This document shows positions 8,150-18,078 of a stretch of 64,000 nucleotides of DNA, in pieces (within the stretch, counting starts at the first letter, position 1; each line of letters opens with the position of its first letter). The position numbers were made by a program, and so were the translations under genes. The stretch spans positions 1,984,001 to 2,048,000 of the forward strand of contig NZ_CP188258.1 of NCBI RefSeq assembly GCF_049994905.1, in the 5' to 3' direction. The stretch is from Diaminobutyricibacter sp049994905. Lineage in GTDB: Bacteria; Actinomycetota; Actinomycetes; Actinomycetales; Microbacteriaceae. The notes beneath the pieces were generated by a model, which was given only the letters and a program-made list of their open reading frames with translations, did no database searches and was not told the origin of the DNA.

Positions 8150-8674
8150 ATGCCGGGGAGACGTGACGTACCTCGACAAAGCTTCCGTGGCCGCTCGATC
8201 GTCGGCATTGCGGGTCTTGGGCTCGTCGCCTCGGCGCTCGCCGCATGCGTCTCTCCTCCGGCCGTGCCGCCGACGAGCTCGCCGACCGCGTCTTCGTCTT
8301 CGCCCTCAGCACCGTCGTCGTCGACCCCGTCGCCGACGGTGCTGACGCTCGATCCGACCGGCAGCGCAGCAGACAACAAGGCCTTCTTCGACCACGTGAA
8401 TCGCGCGGTGCTGGCAAAGAATCCAGCCGCCGTCGGGCGGGACTTCATCGACGCGCTCGTCGCGGCCGGTTTTCACAAGGCCGACATGCAGCTGACCGTC
8501 GACACGACGACCATCGGGCTGAAGGCGAATTCGATCCAGTTCTCGGTCCGTCTCAACGGAGGCTGCCTGGTCGGCCAGAACGGCCAGAGCAGCGGCGGCT
8601 ACCAGAGCGAAGTGACCCCACTCCTCGCGACCGGCAACTGCCTCGTCGGAGACACGCGCCCCATCGACTGGTAA
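8150..8674 (+). CDS. secreted lipoprotein, DUF6993-like
   Basis: A protein of about 174 residues with a twin-arginine-like charged N-terminus, a hydrophobic stretch (IVGIAGLGLVASALAAC) and a lipobox ALAAC, so it is a lipid-anchored extracytoplasmic protein. A Ser/Thr/Pro spacer of about 35 residues follows. The compact domain (DNKAFFDHVNRAVLAKNPAA to GNCLVGDTRPIDW) contains two Cys that could form a disulfide. The start at 8150 has GGGAG five bases upstream; an ATG at 8132 would add six residues. The family is common in Microbacteriaceae and its function is unknown. Confidence 0.78.
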   Translation: MPGRRDVPRQSFRGRSIVGIAGLGLVASALAACVSPPAVPPTSSPTASSSSPSAPSSSTPSPTVLTLDPTGSAADNKAFFDHVNRAVLAKNPAAVGRDFIDALVAAGFHKADMQLTVDTTTIGLKANSIQFSVRLNGGCLVGQNGQSSGGYQSEVTPLLATGNCLVGDTRPIDW

Positions 8675-8711
8675 GCAGCTCGGGTCGCCCAGCCCAATTA
8701 GACTCTTTCGT

Positions 8712-10394
<1,683 letters not shown>

Positions 10395-10420
10395 CCAGCG
10401 ACCGCCGAGGGCTGCCGACC

Positions 10421-10894
10421 ATGAAACTGCACGTCCCGATCGGGCTCCGCTGGAGCGACCTCGACGCCTACGGGCACGTCAACAACGCCGCGATGCTGCG
10501 TCTCCTCGAGGAGGCGCGCATCCAGGCGTTCTGGGTAAGCGACCACGCTGAGGCGGTCGGTGGCACGACGGCCGTGCTCGACGGGCGCCCGGGCGCCGAC
10601 ACACTGACGTTGATCGCGCGTCAGGAGATCGAATACCTGGCCCAGATTCCGTATCTGCGTCAACCGCTCGACGTGCAGCTGTGGCTGGGCCGTCTCGGCG
10701 GTGCGAGCCTCGAAGTCTGCTACGAGGTGTGGTCGCCCCAGGGCATGGAACCCCACACCCTGTACTCGCGCGCCGCGACGACGATCGTGCTGGTGGATGC
10801 CGCAACCCAGCGTCCCCGCCGTATCAACGACCGCGAACGCGACGCCTGGACCCCCTACCTCCAGGACCCCGTCCAGTTCGCAAAACGCGGCTGA
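10421..10894 (+). CDS. hot-dog fold acyl-CoA thioesterase (4HBT type)
   Basis: A 157-residue protein of the 4-hydroxybenzoyl-CoA thioesterase superfamily. The hallmark RWSDLDAYGHVNNAAMLRLLEEAR at the N-terminus includes the catalytic Asp. The β-strand core that follows (LTLIARQEIEYLAQIPY, VQLWLGRLGGASLEVCYEV) completes a single hot-dog domain. It should hydrolyse an acyl-CoA thioester in the cytosol. Its position directly after ettA suggests co-transcription and no obvious functional link. The substrate is unknown. Confidence 0.87.
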   Translation: MKLHVPIGLRWSDLDAYGHVNNAAMLRLLEEARIQAFWVSDHAEAVGGTTAVLDGRPGADTLTLIARQEIEYLAQIPYLRQPLDVQLWLGRLGGASLEVCYEVWSPQGMEPHTLYSRAATTIVLVDAATQRPRRINDRERDAWTPYLQDPVQFAKRG

Positions 10895-10944
10895 CCTCCC
10901 CCGTCCTCCCACACCCCTCGCCCCCCTCGTCCCACCCATGGGCT

Positions 10945-11002
10945 CGAGTTGACGGTAGTTGTCGCCCGACAGCGATGTGCGGCGACAACGAGTGTCAACT
11001 CG
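10945..11002. repeat. long-armed inverted repeat, convergent intergenic
   Basis: Arms 10945-10966 and 10981-11002 pair as two 9-bp blocks (cgagttgac and gttgtcgcc) separated by a four-base internal mismatch, around a 14-base loop. It lies between the convergent thioesterase and Rieske genes. It may terminate both transcripts. The two-block design resembles the element at 14560-14616, which suggests a family of palindromic intergenic elements. Confidence 0.7.
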
Positions 11003-11042
11003 CGCAGAGGTGAGCCCGGTGAGCCCGTCAACGCGGGTCGGG

Positions 11043-11492
11043 TCAGGAGACGGTGACGGTGTTCCCGGATACCGTGGCGGTGAGCTTCGTCAGGGGCGAG
11101 GGTGCCGGACCCTGGATGACCGCGCCCGTCGAAGCGTCATAGCGCGACCCATGGCACGGGCAGTCGAACTCTTTGCCGGCGGGCGCCACCGTGCAGCCCG
11201 CGTGCGTGCAGATCGCGCTGAACGCGACCACCTTGCCCGCTGTCGGTTGCGCGACGACGATCGGATTCGATCCCATCGACGCCGAAGTCCCGCCTCCAAC
11301 CGGAATGTCGGAAAGCTTGAGGGTTACGGGAGACGCGCCAGCGGAGCCCGATCCGCCGTCGGCCGCGCCTCCCGTTCCGGAACCCGCGCCGAGGGGCGTG
11401 CAGGCGGCGAGGGCGAGCGCCCCGACCCCGAGTAGACCGGCCCCACCGATCGTGATCACGGATCGGCGTGTGAGCGGCGTGGGTTCGTTCAT
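11043..11492 (-). CDS. Rieske [2Fe-2S] lipoprotein
   Basis: A 149-residue exported protein. The N-terminus has a twin-arginine-type signal (LTRRSVITIGGAGLL) and a lipobox (LALAAC), so it is probably folded with its cluster and then lipid-anchored outside the membrane. After a Gly/Ser linker comes a Rieske domain with CTHAGC and CPCHGS, giving two Cys and two His cluster ligands and the bridging disulfide. It is not the cytochrome bc1 subunit, which has membrane helices. It is divergent from an ECF sigma factor gene and preceded by a SigL-type promoter, so it looks like a target of that sigma factor. Confidence 0.9.
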   Translation of the reverse strand: MNEPTPLTRRSVITIGGAGLLGVGALALAACTPLGAGSGTGGAADGGSGSAGASPVTLKLSDIPVGGGTSASMGSNPIVVAQPTAGKVVAFSAICTHAGCTVAPAGKEFDCPCHGSRYDASTGAVIQGPAPSPLTKLTATVSGNTVTVS

Positions 11493-11534
11493 GCGTGCTC
11501 CATTCGTTGCGGCGTAGTTTAGCTCTTACGGTTA

Positions 11535-11562
11535 TGCACGAGACGTGTGTGTGAACGGTTCA
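11535..11562 (-). promoter_or_regulatory. predicted SigL-type promoter for the Rieske gene
   Basis: Reading the minus strand, TGAACC (11562-11557) is followed after exactly 16 bases by CGTGCA (11540-11535). The mycobacterial SigL consensus is TGAACC-N16-CGT. Transcription would start near 11528 and give a leader of about 36 bases. The facing sigma factor promoter has the same spacing. Confidence 0.65.
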
Positions 11563-11572
11563 CGATGGGTGA

Positions 11573-11600
11573 TGAACTTTCCGGCCCTGCAGTGCGTGTC
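11573..11600 (+). promoter_or_regulatory. predicted autoregulatory SigL-type promoter
   Basis: TGAACT (11573-11578), 16 bases, then CGTGTC (11595-11600), matching the mycobacterial SigL consensus TGAACC-N16-CGTGTC at 11 of 12 positions. The start site would fall about 10 bases before the ribosome site GGTGGAG and the ATG at 11617. This supports that ATG over the GTG at 11545. Confidence 0.68.
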
Positions 11601-11616
11601 ATTGGTGGAGGTGTTC

Positions 11617-12126
11617 ATGCCGCAGGATGACGCGCGACTCCTGCGCGAGCTGCACGATCAGCACGCGCAGGCATTGTGGCGCTATGTCGTTCACCTGACC
11701 GGCGATCGTGCGATGGCGGATGACGTGGTGCAGGAGACCTTGCTGCGCGCGTGGAGACGGCCGGCCATCCTCGACCAGTCGCAGTCGTCGGCGCGGGCCT
11801 GGCTGTTCACAGTGGCCCGCAATCTCGTGATCGACGACCGGCGCAGCGCGCATGCAACGCACGAGATCGGTACGGACACGCTTCCGGAGACGAGCACCGG
11901 CAACGAAGCGGATGCTCTCCTCGAGTCGTGGCTGGTGACGGATGCCCTGGCCGAGCTTTCGCTGGAGCACCGCGCGGTCATCGTGCACGCCTACTACGGC
12001 GGCCGTTCGATCGCTGAGATCGCGCGAGAACTGGACATTCCTGAGGGAACAGTGAAGTCGCGCATCCATTACGGTTTGCGAGCCTTGAGGCTCGCTCTTC
12101 AGGAGAGGGGGGTGACCGAGAGATGA
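11617..12126 (+). CDS. sigL: ECF RNA polymerase sigma factor, SigL-like
   Basis: A 169-residue group 4 sigma factor. Region 2 (ALWRYVVHLTGDRAMADDVVQETLLRAW) binds core and the -10 element; region 4 (LSLEHRAVIVHAYYGGRSIAEIARELDIPEGTVKSRIHYGLRAL) binds the -35. From memory it is close to Mycobacterium SigL across its length. The ATG at 11617 follows GGTGGAG at six bases and the predicted promoter. The gene overlaps the anti-sigma gene by four bases (ATGA), so the two are translationally coupled. It probably drives itself, the anti-sigma gene and the divergent Rieske gene. Confidence 0.9.
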   Translation: MPQDDARLLRELHDQHAQALWRYVVHLTGDRAMADDVVQETLLRAWRRPAILDQSQSSARAWLFTVARNLVIDDRRSAHATHEIGTDTLPETSTGNEADALLESWLVTDALAELSLEHRAVIVHAYYGGRSIAEIARELDIPEGTVKSRIHYGLRALRLALQERGVTER

Positions 12127-12857
12127 CCAGCCACGACGATTTCGCGACCTGGGATGGCGCGTACGTTCTCGGTGCGCTGTCCCCGGCTGATCGGCGCGCC
12201 TATGAGTCCCACCTCGCGTCGTGTGACGCGTGCACCGCTTCGGTGAACGAGCTTGCGGGACTTCCGGGCCTGCTGGCACGTGTTCCGGACGAGCAGGCGT
12301 TGTCCCTGGTTCCTGCCACGGCGGCATTACCCGCGGCCGCTGTGGCGGGCGAGGGAGACGAGCGGGTGGGCACTGCACCGGATGCCCTTCCCCGGCTCGT
12401 GCACGCCGCTCGCCGCCACCGCGCCCGCGTGCGCTGGTGGACGGCGGGGTCCGTTCTCGCGGCCGCGGCGGTGCTGGCGTTCGTCACCGCCGTCGTCGGG
12501 CCCGGCCTGCTCACCCCGAGCCACTCTCAGGCTGTCGGAACCCACGTCACTCTGTCGCAGGTGGAGCCCAATCCGTTGAGCGCGGATGTGCGGCTCGTCT
12601 CGGAGCCGTGGGGCACGCGCATCGAGACGCACTGCACATACGCGGAATGGGAGGGGTCCAGCGAGACAGGACCCTGGAAGTACACGATGGTGGTTACCGA
12701 CCGGGCGGGCGCGTCGACGCAGGTCTCGAGCTGGACGGCGTCCGCCGGCACGACGGTGTCTCCGACGGCGACGACGAGCGTTCCGGTGGCAGACATCGCG
12801 TCCATCGACATCCGAGCGGCAACCGGTGAGGTGCTCCTCAAGACCACCTTTGAATGA
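12123..12857 (+). CDS. rslA: membrane anti-sigma factor, RslA/RskA-like, zinc-binding
   Basis: A 244-residue single-pass protein. The cytosolic N-terminus (WDGAYVLGALSPADRRAYESHLASCDACTASV) holds the H-x3-C-x2-C zinc anti-sigma motif at about residues 32-39. One helix (SVLAAAAVLAFVTAVVGPGL) at about 103-122 crosses the membrane. The outer domain (RskA type, with EPWGTRIETHC and VPVADIASIDI) resembles M. tuberculosis RslA. In that system the domain releases SigL when the zinc thiols are oxidised. The four-base overlap with the sigma gene supports pairing. Confidence 0.88.
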   Translation: MTSHDDFATWDGAYVLGALSPADRRAYESHLASCDACTASVNELAGLPGLLARVPDEQALSLVPATAALPAAAVAGEGDERVGTAPDALPRLVHAARRHRARVRWWTAGSVLAAAAVLAFVTAVVGPGLLTPSHSQAVGTHVTLSQVEPNPLSADVRLVSEPWGTRIETHCTYAEWEGSSETGPWKYTMVVTDRAGASTQVSSWTASAGTTVSPTATTSVPVADIASIDIRAATGEVLLKTTFE

Positions 12858-12859
12858 CT

Positions 12860-12914
12860 GAGGTGCGGACCCCGGCCTACGATTCGGCTTCCTCTGGCAC
12901 AGGGCCCGCACCTC
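12860..12914. terminator. possible terminator between anti-sigma and tesB
   Basis: Arms gaggtgcgg (12860-12868) and ccgcacctc (12906-12914) pair perfectly over 9 bp around a 37-base loop, in a convergent gap of 66 bases. The long loop makes it a weak terminator call. Confidence 0.4.
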
Positions 12915-12923
12915 GCCAGTCGG

Positions 12924-13796
12924 TCAGGACCGCCCGGGAACCCGGATCATGCCTTCTTGGGCGACGCTCGCGAGCAGTCGTCCGTCGCGGCTGTAGATGC
13001 GGCCGAGCGAGAGCCCGCGTCCACCGGTCGCGCTCGGTGACTCCTGCACGTACAGCAGCCATTCGTCGACCCGGCCGAACCGGTGCCACCACATTGCGTG
13101 GTCGAGGCTCGCCGCTTTCAGGCCAGGGGTGGACCACGCGATGCCGTGACGGCGCATCGCCGATTCCATGATCGTGTAGTCGCTGGCGTAGGCGAGGGCC
13201 GCACGGTGCAGGTCGGGGTCGTCGGGGAGCGGTCCGACCGATTTGATCCAGACCGCCTGGTGCGCGACATGCTCACCTTCGACGGTGAGGTAGACGGGGC
13301 TCGGCACATGGCGCATGTCGAAAGGCCGGTCGCTGGCCCAGTACTGGGCGACCGGATGGTCGATGTGGGCGAGCGAGGCCGCAGAGTTCGGCAGCGACTC
13401 GGGTTCCGGCAGGTCGTCGGGCATGTCGGTCTGGTGGTCGAGTCCCTCGTCTTCGTCCTGGAACGACGCAATCATCGACAGGATGGGCAGTCCGTCCTGG
13501 TAGGCCTGGGTGCGCCGTGTGGCGAACGAGCGGCCGTCGTGGATGCGGTCGACGGAGAACGTGATGGGGAGGTTGACGTCGCCGGGTCGCAGGAAATAGC
13601 CGTGCATCGAGTGCACGACCCGCTCATCCGGAACCGTGCGCATCGCTGCGATGAGGGACTGCGCGAGCACCTGGCCGCCGAAGACGCGACCGAGCGGCAT
13701 CCACTGTGACGGACCCGTGAAGATGTCCTCGCTTGTTCGTGCACCGGTGTCGGTCAGGTCGAGCGCGGTGAGGAATGAAGCGAGGGGCTCTGTCAT
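12924..13796 (-). CDS. tesB: acyl-CoA thioesterase II
   Basis: A 290-residue protein with two tandem hot-dog domains. Typical TesB stretches are GRVFGGQVLAQSLIAAMRTV, VHSMHGYFLRPGDVNLPITF, GRSFATRRTQAYQDGLPIL and, in the second half, RHGIAWSTPGLKAASLDHAMWWHR (catalytic Asp). It hydrolyses medium- and long-chain acyl-CoA in the cytosol. The ATG at 13796 gives the normal start and length. It is divergent from an unknown gene 40 bases away and convergent with the sigma/anti-sigma pair. Confidence 0.94.
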   Translation of the reverse strand: MTEPLASFLTALDLTDTGARTSEDIFTGPSQWMPLGRVFGGQVLAQSLIAAMRTVPDERVVHSMHGYFLRPGDVNLPITFSVDRIHDGRSFATRRTQAYQDGLPILSMIASFQDEDEGLDHQTDMPDDLPEPESLPNSAASLAHIDHPVAQYWASDRPFDMRHVPSPVYLTVEGEHVAHQAVWIKSVGPLPDDPDLHRAALAYASDYTIMESAMRRHGIAWSTPGLKAASLDHAMWWHRFGRVDEWLLYVQESPSATGGRGLSLGRIYSRDGRLLASVAQEGMIRVPGRS

Positions 13797-13836
13797 GGTG
13801 CCTCCGTATCGGTGTCCCTTGGTAGTTTAGACAGCA

Positions 13837-14535
13837 GTGAGCCAGTCATTCTTTCTCGTGGATTCCCTCGCGGTGTCCGATCTTCAGGTGTACCTGTCGC
13901 GTGCCGGTCGTGTTGAGGACGGTTCGGTGCGCCTGATCGGCGGCTCTGGCGTCCTCGCCGTCTATACGGCCATCCTCTATCCACGCGGTCTTCTCGACCA
14001 GACGCCGACTGTGCTGGGCTTGCGCACGTTCGCCATCCAGCCCGGCATCGCCTTCGATGCGGTGGTGCCCATGCGGTCGCTTCTGGACCGCCTTGCGCGC
14101 ATCACCGAGACGCTCGGCGCTGCCGGCGCTGTACCGGATGCCCCCTCAGGGCCGGTCGAGGTGCGTATGCCCCTCGAGGTGAGCACCGTCACGTGGGCTG
14201 GCATCTCTCCGCCCCGTGGTGGCTGGCGTGCCGTCGGCGAGACCAGTGCCGACATCCTGGAGCCCACCGCGAAGGTGGGCATCGCGGAGGTCGCCGAGGC
14301 GATCCCTTCGGGCACGGGCGAGCAGCTCGTGCAGCGGGTGCGCGCAGAAGTGTGGGGGCGGCCGATCGACGGGCTCGAGTATGTTCCCGCGGGCGCCGCC
14401 TTCGCGGCCGAGAGCCTCGGTTTCCTGGCTCAGGGGGAGCCGATCACGATCCACGAGACCGGGCCGTGGACCCGGCTGACGACGCGCCGCGGCCACATCC
14501 TCATCCGCCGCCAGGCCTGGACGCTGCGAGCCTAG
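13837..14535 (+). CDS. conserved hypothetical protein
   Basis: A 232-residue protein from a GTG start at 13837 (MSQSFFLVDSLAVSDLQVYLSRAGRV). It has no membrane segment and no motif that I recognise. It is β-strand rich, with repeated Gly/Val patterns (GSVRLIGGSGVLAVYTAILYP, GHILIRRQAWTLRA) and a conserved-looking EVSTVTWAGISPPRGGW segment. Codon use matches the core genes, so it is a genuine chromosomal gene. It shares a short divergent promoter region with tesB. The sequence suggests a soluble cytosolic protein; function unknown. Confidence 0.78.
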   Translation: MSQSFFLVDSLAVSDLQVYLSRAGRVEDGSVRLIGGSGVLAVYTAILYPRGLLDQTPTVLGLRTFAIQPGIAFDAVVPMRSLLDRLARITETLGAAGAVPDAPSGPVEVRMPLEVSTVTWAGISPPRGGWRAVGETSADILEPTAKVGIAEVAEAIPSGTGEQLVQRVRAEVWGRPIDGLEYVPAGAAFAAESLGFLAQGEPITIHETGPWTRLTTRRGHILIRRQAWTLRA

Positions 14536-14559
14536 CCCGTCCCGGAGCCGGGCTCGCGC

Positions 14560-14616
14560 CGAGTCGTCAGTAACTCACCCGAGTCTGCGTCGGACAGGGG
14601 AGTTCGCGCCGACTCG
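14560..14616. repeat. long-armed inverted repeat, convergent intergenic
   Basis: Arms 14560-14576 and 14600-14616 pair as CGAGTCG plus AACTC, split by five unpaired bases, around a 23-base loop. It lies between a convergent unknown gene and the flavoprotein gene. The two-block structure with an internal mismatch is like that of 10945-11002. Confidence 0.55.
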
Positions 14617-14622
14617 ATCGCG

Positions 14623-16275
14623 TCAGCCGTGGGCGATCGCGCGCCCCACCTGGCGCCCGGAGAAGAGACACCCGCCGAGGAAGGTCCCCTCGAGCGCCCG
14701 GTAGCCGTGCACTCCACCCCCGCCGAACCCGCTCGCCTCGCCTGCCGCGTAGAGGCCCGCGATCGGCTGGCCGTCTGCCCCGAGCACCCGGCCGCTCAGG
14801 TCGGTCTCGATGCCGCCGAGACTCTTGCGCGTGAGAACGTGGAGCTTGACGGCGATCAGCGGCCCGGCTTTCGGGTCGAGCAGTTTGTGCGGCGTCGCCA
14901 CCCTGATGAGCTTGTCACCGCGGTAGGTACGTGCACCGTGGATCGCGGTGATCTGCGCATCCTTCGTGAAGGTGTTGTCCATCTCGCGGTCGCGCTCACG
15001 GATGTGCCGTTCGACCCGCTCGACGTCGAGTTCGGTGTCGGAGAGCCGCCGCATGCCCTCGAGCAGCTCTGGCAGCGTCTGCGCGACGATGAAGTCGGCG
15101 CCTTTCTGCTTGAACGCCTCGACCGGGCCGGGTGCGCCGGGCGCGACGCGCTTGGCGAGCAGCCGGTAGTCCTTGTTCGTGAAGTCGGGGTTCTGTTCGC
15201 TTCCCGACAACGTGAACTCTTTTTCGAGGATCTTCTCGGTGAGCACGAACCAGCTGTAGTCGTGGCCGGTCGTGCGCAGGTGCTCGAGCGTTCCCAGGGT
15301 GTCGAACCCGGGGAACAGCGGCGCGGGGAGCCGGTTTCCTTCTGCGTCCAGCCAGAGCGAGGAGGGCCCGGGGAGAATGCGGATGCCGTGCCTCGCCCAC
15401 ACCGGGTTCCAGTTCTGGACGCCTTCGACATAGTGCCACATCCGGTCGCCGTTGATCAGGCGACCGCCCGCCGCCTCGGTGATGCCGAGCATCCGCCCGT
15501 CGACGTGCGCCGGCACGCCGGAGAGCATGAACTCCGGCGGCGTGCCGAGCCGCTCGGGCCAGTTCTTGCGCACGAGGTCGTGGTTGCCGCCGATGCCGCC
15601 GCTCGTGACTGCGACAGCCGGTGCCCGCAGCTCGAAGTCGCCGACGGCGTCGCGGTTGCTCGGTGCCCCGCGCAGAGCCGGATCGTCCGCGAGAACGGCA
15701 CCGCGCACCCCGACGACGGTGCCGCCTTCGACGATCAGTTCGTCGACCCGGTGGCGGTGAAGGATGGTCACAAGACCCGAGTCGACCCCTTCGCGTACGC
15801 GACGGATGAACGGAGCAAGGACCCCGGGGCCCGTGCCCCAGGTGATGTGGAAGCGGGGCACCGAGTTGCCATGGCCGCCGGCGGTGTACCCGCCTCGCTC
15901 GGCCCAGCCGACGATCGGAAAGAAGCGCACGCCCTTCTCGTGCAGCCAGGCACGTTTCTCGCCCGCCGCGAAGTCGAGGTAGGCCTCGGCCCACTGACGC
16001 GGCCAGTGGTCTTCGTCACGGTCGAAGCCTGCGCTGCCGAACCAGTCCTGGCGCGCGAGGTCGAGTGAGTCGTGAACGCCGAGCCTGCGTTGCTCGGGGG
16101 AATCGACCAGGAACAGACCGCCGAACGACCACCATGCCTGCCCGCCGAAGGATGCGGCCGGCTCCTGCTCGAGGATGGTCACGCGTTTGCCGGCTTCGAC
16201 GAGTTCGGCTGCTGCAACCATGCCGGCGAGTCCGGCTCCGACGATGATGGCGTGGGGTTCGGCGGGTTGGGTCAT
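14623..16275 (-). CDS. FAD-binding dehydrogenase (fumarate reductase/KstD-like flavoprotein)
   Basis: A 550-residue flavoprotein. The N-terminal dinucleotide-binding motif is VGAGLAGMVAAAELVEAGKR with the acidic ribose ligand in VTILEQEP. FGGQAWWSFGG, VTSGGIGGNHDLVRKNWP and the C-terminal GLYAAGEASGFGGGGVHGYRA follow the FAD_binding_2 pattern. The group includes ketosteroid dehydrogenases and fumarate reductases, but the substrate here is unclear. The ATG at 16275 has GAAGGAG upstream. The start gives a cytosolic protein without signal peptide. It stands alone, about 100 bases downstream of the globin gene. Confidence 0.88.
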   Translation of the reverse strand: MTQPAEPHAIIVGAGLAGMVAAAELVEAGKRVTILEQEPAASFGGQAWWSFGGLFLVDSPEQRRLGVHDSLDLARQDWFGSAGFDRDEDHWPRQWAEAYLDFAAGEKRAWLHEKGVRFFPIVGWAERGGYTAGGHGNSVPRFHITWGTGPGVLAPFIRRVREGVDSGLVTILHRHRVDELIVEGGTVVGVRGAVLADDPALRGAPSNRDAVGDFELRAPAVAVTSGGIGGNHDLVRKNWPERLGTPPEFMLSGVPAHVDGRMLGITEAAGGRLINGDRMWHYVEGVQNWNPVWARHGIRILPGPSSLWLDAEGNRLPAPLFPGFDTLGTLEHLRTTGHDYSWFVLTEKILEKEFTLSGSEQNPDFTNKDYRLLAKRVAPGAPGPVEAFKQKGADFIVAQTLPELLEGMRRLSDTELDVERVERHIRERDREMDNTFTKDAQITAIHGARTYRGDKLIRVATPHKLLDPKAGPLIAVKLHVLTRKSLGGIETDLSGRVLGADGQPIAGLYAAGEASGFGGGGVHGYRALEGTFLGGCLFSGRQVGRAIAHG

Positions 16276-16379
16276 TCGGGTGTCTCCTTCGGCACTGGAC
16301 TCCCATTGTGCAGTATCGCGAAGCCCTTCCGGCCCGACACAGGCCGCAGCAACGCCGTGTGCCCCTTCTTTCGGGGGTG

Positions 16380-16871
16380 CTACTCCTCGAAGGTGTTGAC
16401 CATCGCGTGGGCCGCACGCTCCAGGTAGTCCCAGAGCGTCGCGTGCTGCAGTGGCGGAAGGTCGAGCGAGTCGACGGCCTCGCGCATGTGCGTCAGCCAC
16501 CGGTCCCGCGCATCCGGGTTGACCTTGAACGGCATGTGGCGCATCCGCAGTCTCGGATGCCCGCGCTGTTCGCTGTAGGTGCCGGGGCCGCCCCAGTACT
16601 GCTCGAGGAACATCCTGAGGCGTTCCTGAGCAGGGCCAAGGTCTTCTTCGGGGTACATCGGCTTCAGCACCGGGTCGGCGGCGACCCCGCGATAGAAGGC
16701 GGCGACGAGTCGGTCGAACGTCTCGTGGCCGCCGACAAGGTCGTAGAACGTGCCCTCGACGCCCGGGCCGTTCTCACTGGACCGGAGTACGACCGGGCTT
16801 GGCGCCACGGGTGCCGCAGCTGCCGACGCGGTCTCGCTGGTCGGCTCGATGGGACCGAGGGGGATGGTCAC
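16380..16871 (-). CDS. glbO: truncated haemoglobin, group II (GlbO)
   Basis: A 163-residue protein. An Ala/Pro-rich leader of about 38 residues precedes a 2-on-2 globin domain: FYDLVGGHETFDRLVAAFYRGVAADPVLKPMYP, then RLRMFLEQYWGGP, then HPRLRMRHMPFKVNPDARDRWL with the proximal His. Group II globins bind O2 and handle peroxide or NO. Its ATG lies one base after the stop of the mscS-family gene on the same strand, so the two are almost certainly one operon. The Ala/Pro leader is longer than usual; Met codons further inside do not fit the domain. Confidence 0.92.
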   Translation of the reverse strand: MTIPLGPIEPTSETASAAAAPVAPSPVVLRSSENGPGVEGTFYDLVGGHETFDRLVAAFYRGVAADPVLKPMYPEEDLGPAQERLRMFLEQYWGGPGTYSEQRGHPRLRMRHMPFKVNPDARDRWLTHMREAVDSLDLPPLQHATLWDYLERAAHAMVNTFEE

Positions 16872-16872
16872 G

Positions 16873-18033
16873 TCACTTCTCCGGGTTCACGGGAGGCCTG
16901 GCCTCGGTTCGAGGAAGCTTCACGGTCGGGTCGACCACGGGCATCGACCGCGGGTCCGGTGCGGCAGCCGAAGCGGTGGCAGGAGAAGCGGCGGCAGGAG
17001 AAGCGGACGAGTTCGACGAGGCGGCCTTGCGTGTCGCGCGCGCCTTGCGGCCCCTGGGCTGCGCCTCGACGACGCCGACCGGCTTGGTACGCGGCGGACG
17101 CGCACCGGTGACGCTCGCGGCACCGTCGAAGCCGCTCAGCACGATGGTGTTCAGTGACGGCAGCTTCACGCCCATCTCGTCGAGCGCCTCCTTGAGCCGG
17201 ATCCGCAGCTCCCGTGACACGTCATCGCGAGCGGTCGTGCGGGTCTTGATGACGAGGCGGAGCACGAGGGCATCGTCCGAAATCGATTCGAGGCCCCAGA
17301 TCTCCGGCTTCTCGAGGATGCGCGACCGCCATTTCGGGCTCGTAGCGAGCGCATTGGCCGTCTCGAGCATCTTCGCCTGGACCGACTCCACATCCGAGTC
17401 GTACGGCACCGCAAGGTCGATGACCACACGCGCCCAGCCTTGCGACATATTGCCGACACGCAGGATCTCGCCGTTGCGCACGAACCATAGCGTGCCGTTG
17501 ACGTCCCGCACCTGCGTGACCCGGATGCCGACGGCCTCGACCACGCCGGTCGCCGACCCGAGGTCGACGATGTCGCCCACCCCCAGCTGGTCTTCCATCA
17601 CCATGAAGAGCCCGTTGAGCACGTCTTTGACGATGTTCTGTGCGCCGAAACCGAGCCCCGCGCCCAGGGCGGCCGTGAGGAGCGCGAGGGAGCCGAGCGC
17701 GGTCGGGGCCGCCGTGTTGATCACGAGGATGACGGCGATGATGCCGACGGTGACATTGACGACGTTGCTCAGCACCGTGCCGATGGTGCGCGTTCGCTGC
17801 ACCACCCTGACCGCAGCGAGGGGCGACGCGACCAGCGCCTGCGTGTCCTGCACGTTCTGCGTCTTCTTGACGCCGTTGACGATCTGCCGCACGACCCGCC
17901 GGATGATGACCCGGAGTATCCACGCCAGCACGAATGCTCCGAGGATGATGCCGGTGATCTGCGCGAGAACCCAGCCGGCGTCAGCCGCCCAGGTTCCGAC
18001 GCTGGTCCAGAAACTTTCCTTGGTGATCAACAT
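16873..18033 (-). CDS. mscS: small-conductance mechanosensitive channel, MscS family
   Basis: A 386-residue membrane protein. An N-terminal helix (GIILGAFVLAWILRVIIRRVV) is followed by two more (VNVTVGIIAVILVINTAA and LGSLALLTAALGAGLGFGAQNIVKDVLNG), the last being the glycine/alanine pore helix TM3 of MscS. The β-domain (VGDIVDLGSATGVVEAVGIRVTQVRDVNGTLWFVRNGEI) and the αβ cage domain follow. The last 90 residues are basic and Ala/Pro-rich. It would open under membrane tension to release osmolytes. It sits directly upstream of glbO. Confidence 0.93.
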   Translation of the reverse strand: MLITKESFWTSVGTWAADAGWVLAQITGIILGAFVLAWILRVIIRRVVRQIVNGVKKTQNVQDTQALVASPLAAVRVVQRTRTIGTVLSNVVNVTVGIIAVILVINTAAPTALGSLALLTAALGAGLGFGAQNIVKDVLNGLFMVMEDQLGVGDIVDLGSATGVVEAVGIRVTQVRDVNGTLWFVRNGEILRVGNMSQGWARVVIDLAVPYDSDVESVQAKMLETANALATSPKWRSRILEKPEIWGLESISDDALVLRLVIKTRTTARDDVSRELRIRLKEALDEMGVKLPSLNTIVLSGFDGAASVTGARPPRTKPVGVVEAQPRGRKARATRKAASSNSSASPAAASPATASAAAPDPRSMPVVDPTVKLPRTEARPPVNPEK

Positions 18034-18078
18034 ACGAGTGCAAGCTTATCGAGACTGCTCTGGGCGGCACCTGAGTCG

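Noticed and set aside
11545..11616. GTG start 24 codons upstream of the sigma factor
   Set aside because: It would overlap the predicted SigL-type promoter; the ATG at 11617 has a good ribosome site and family-typical start.
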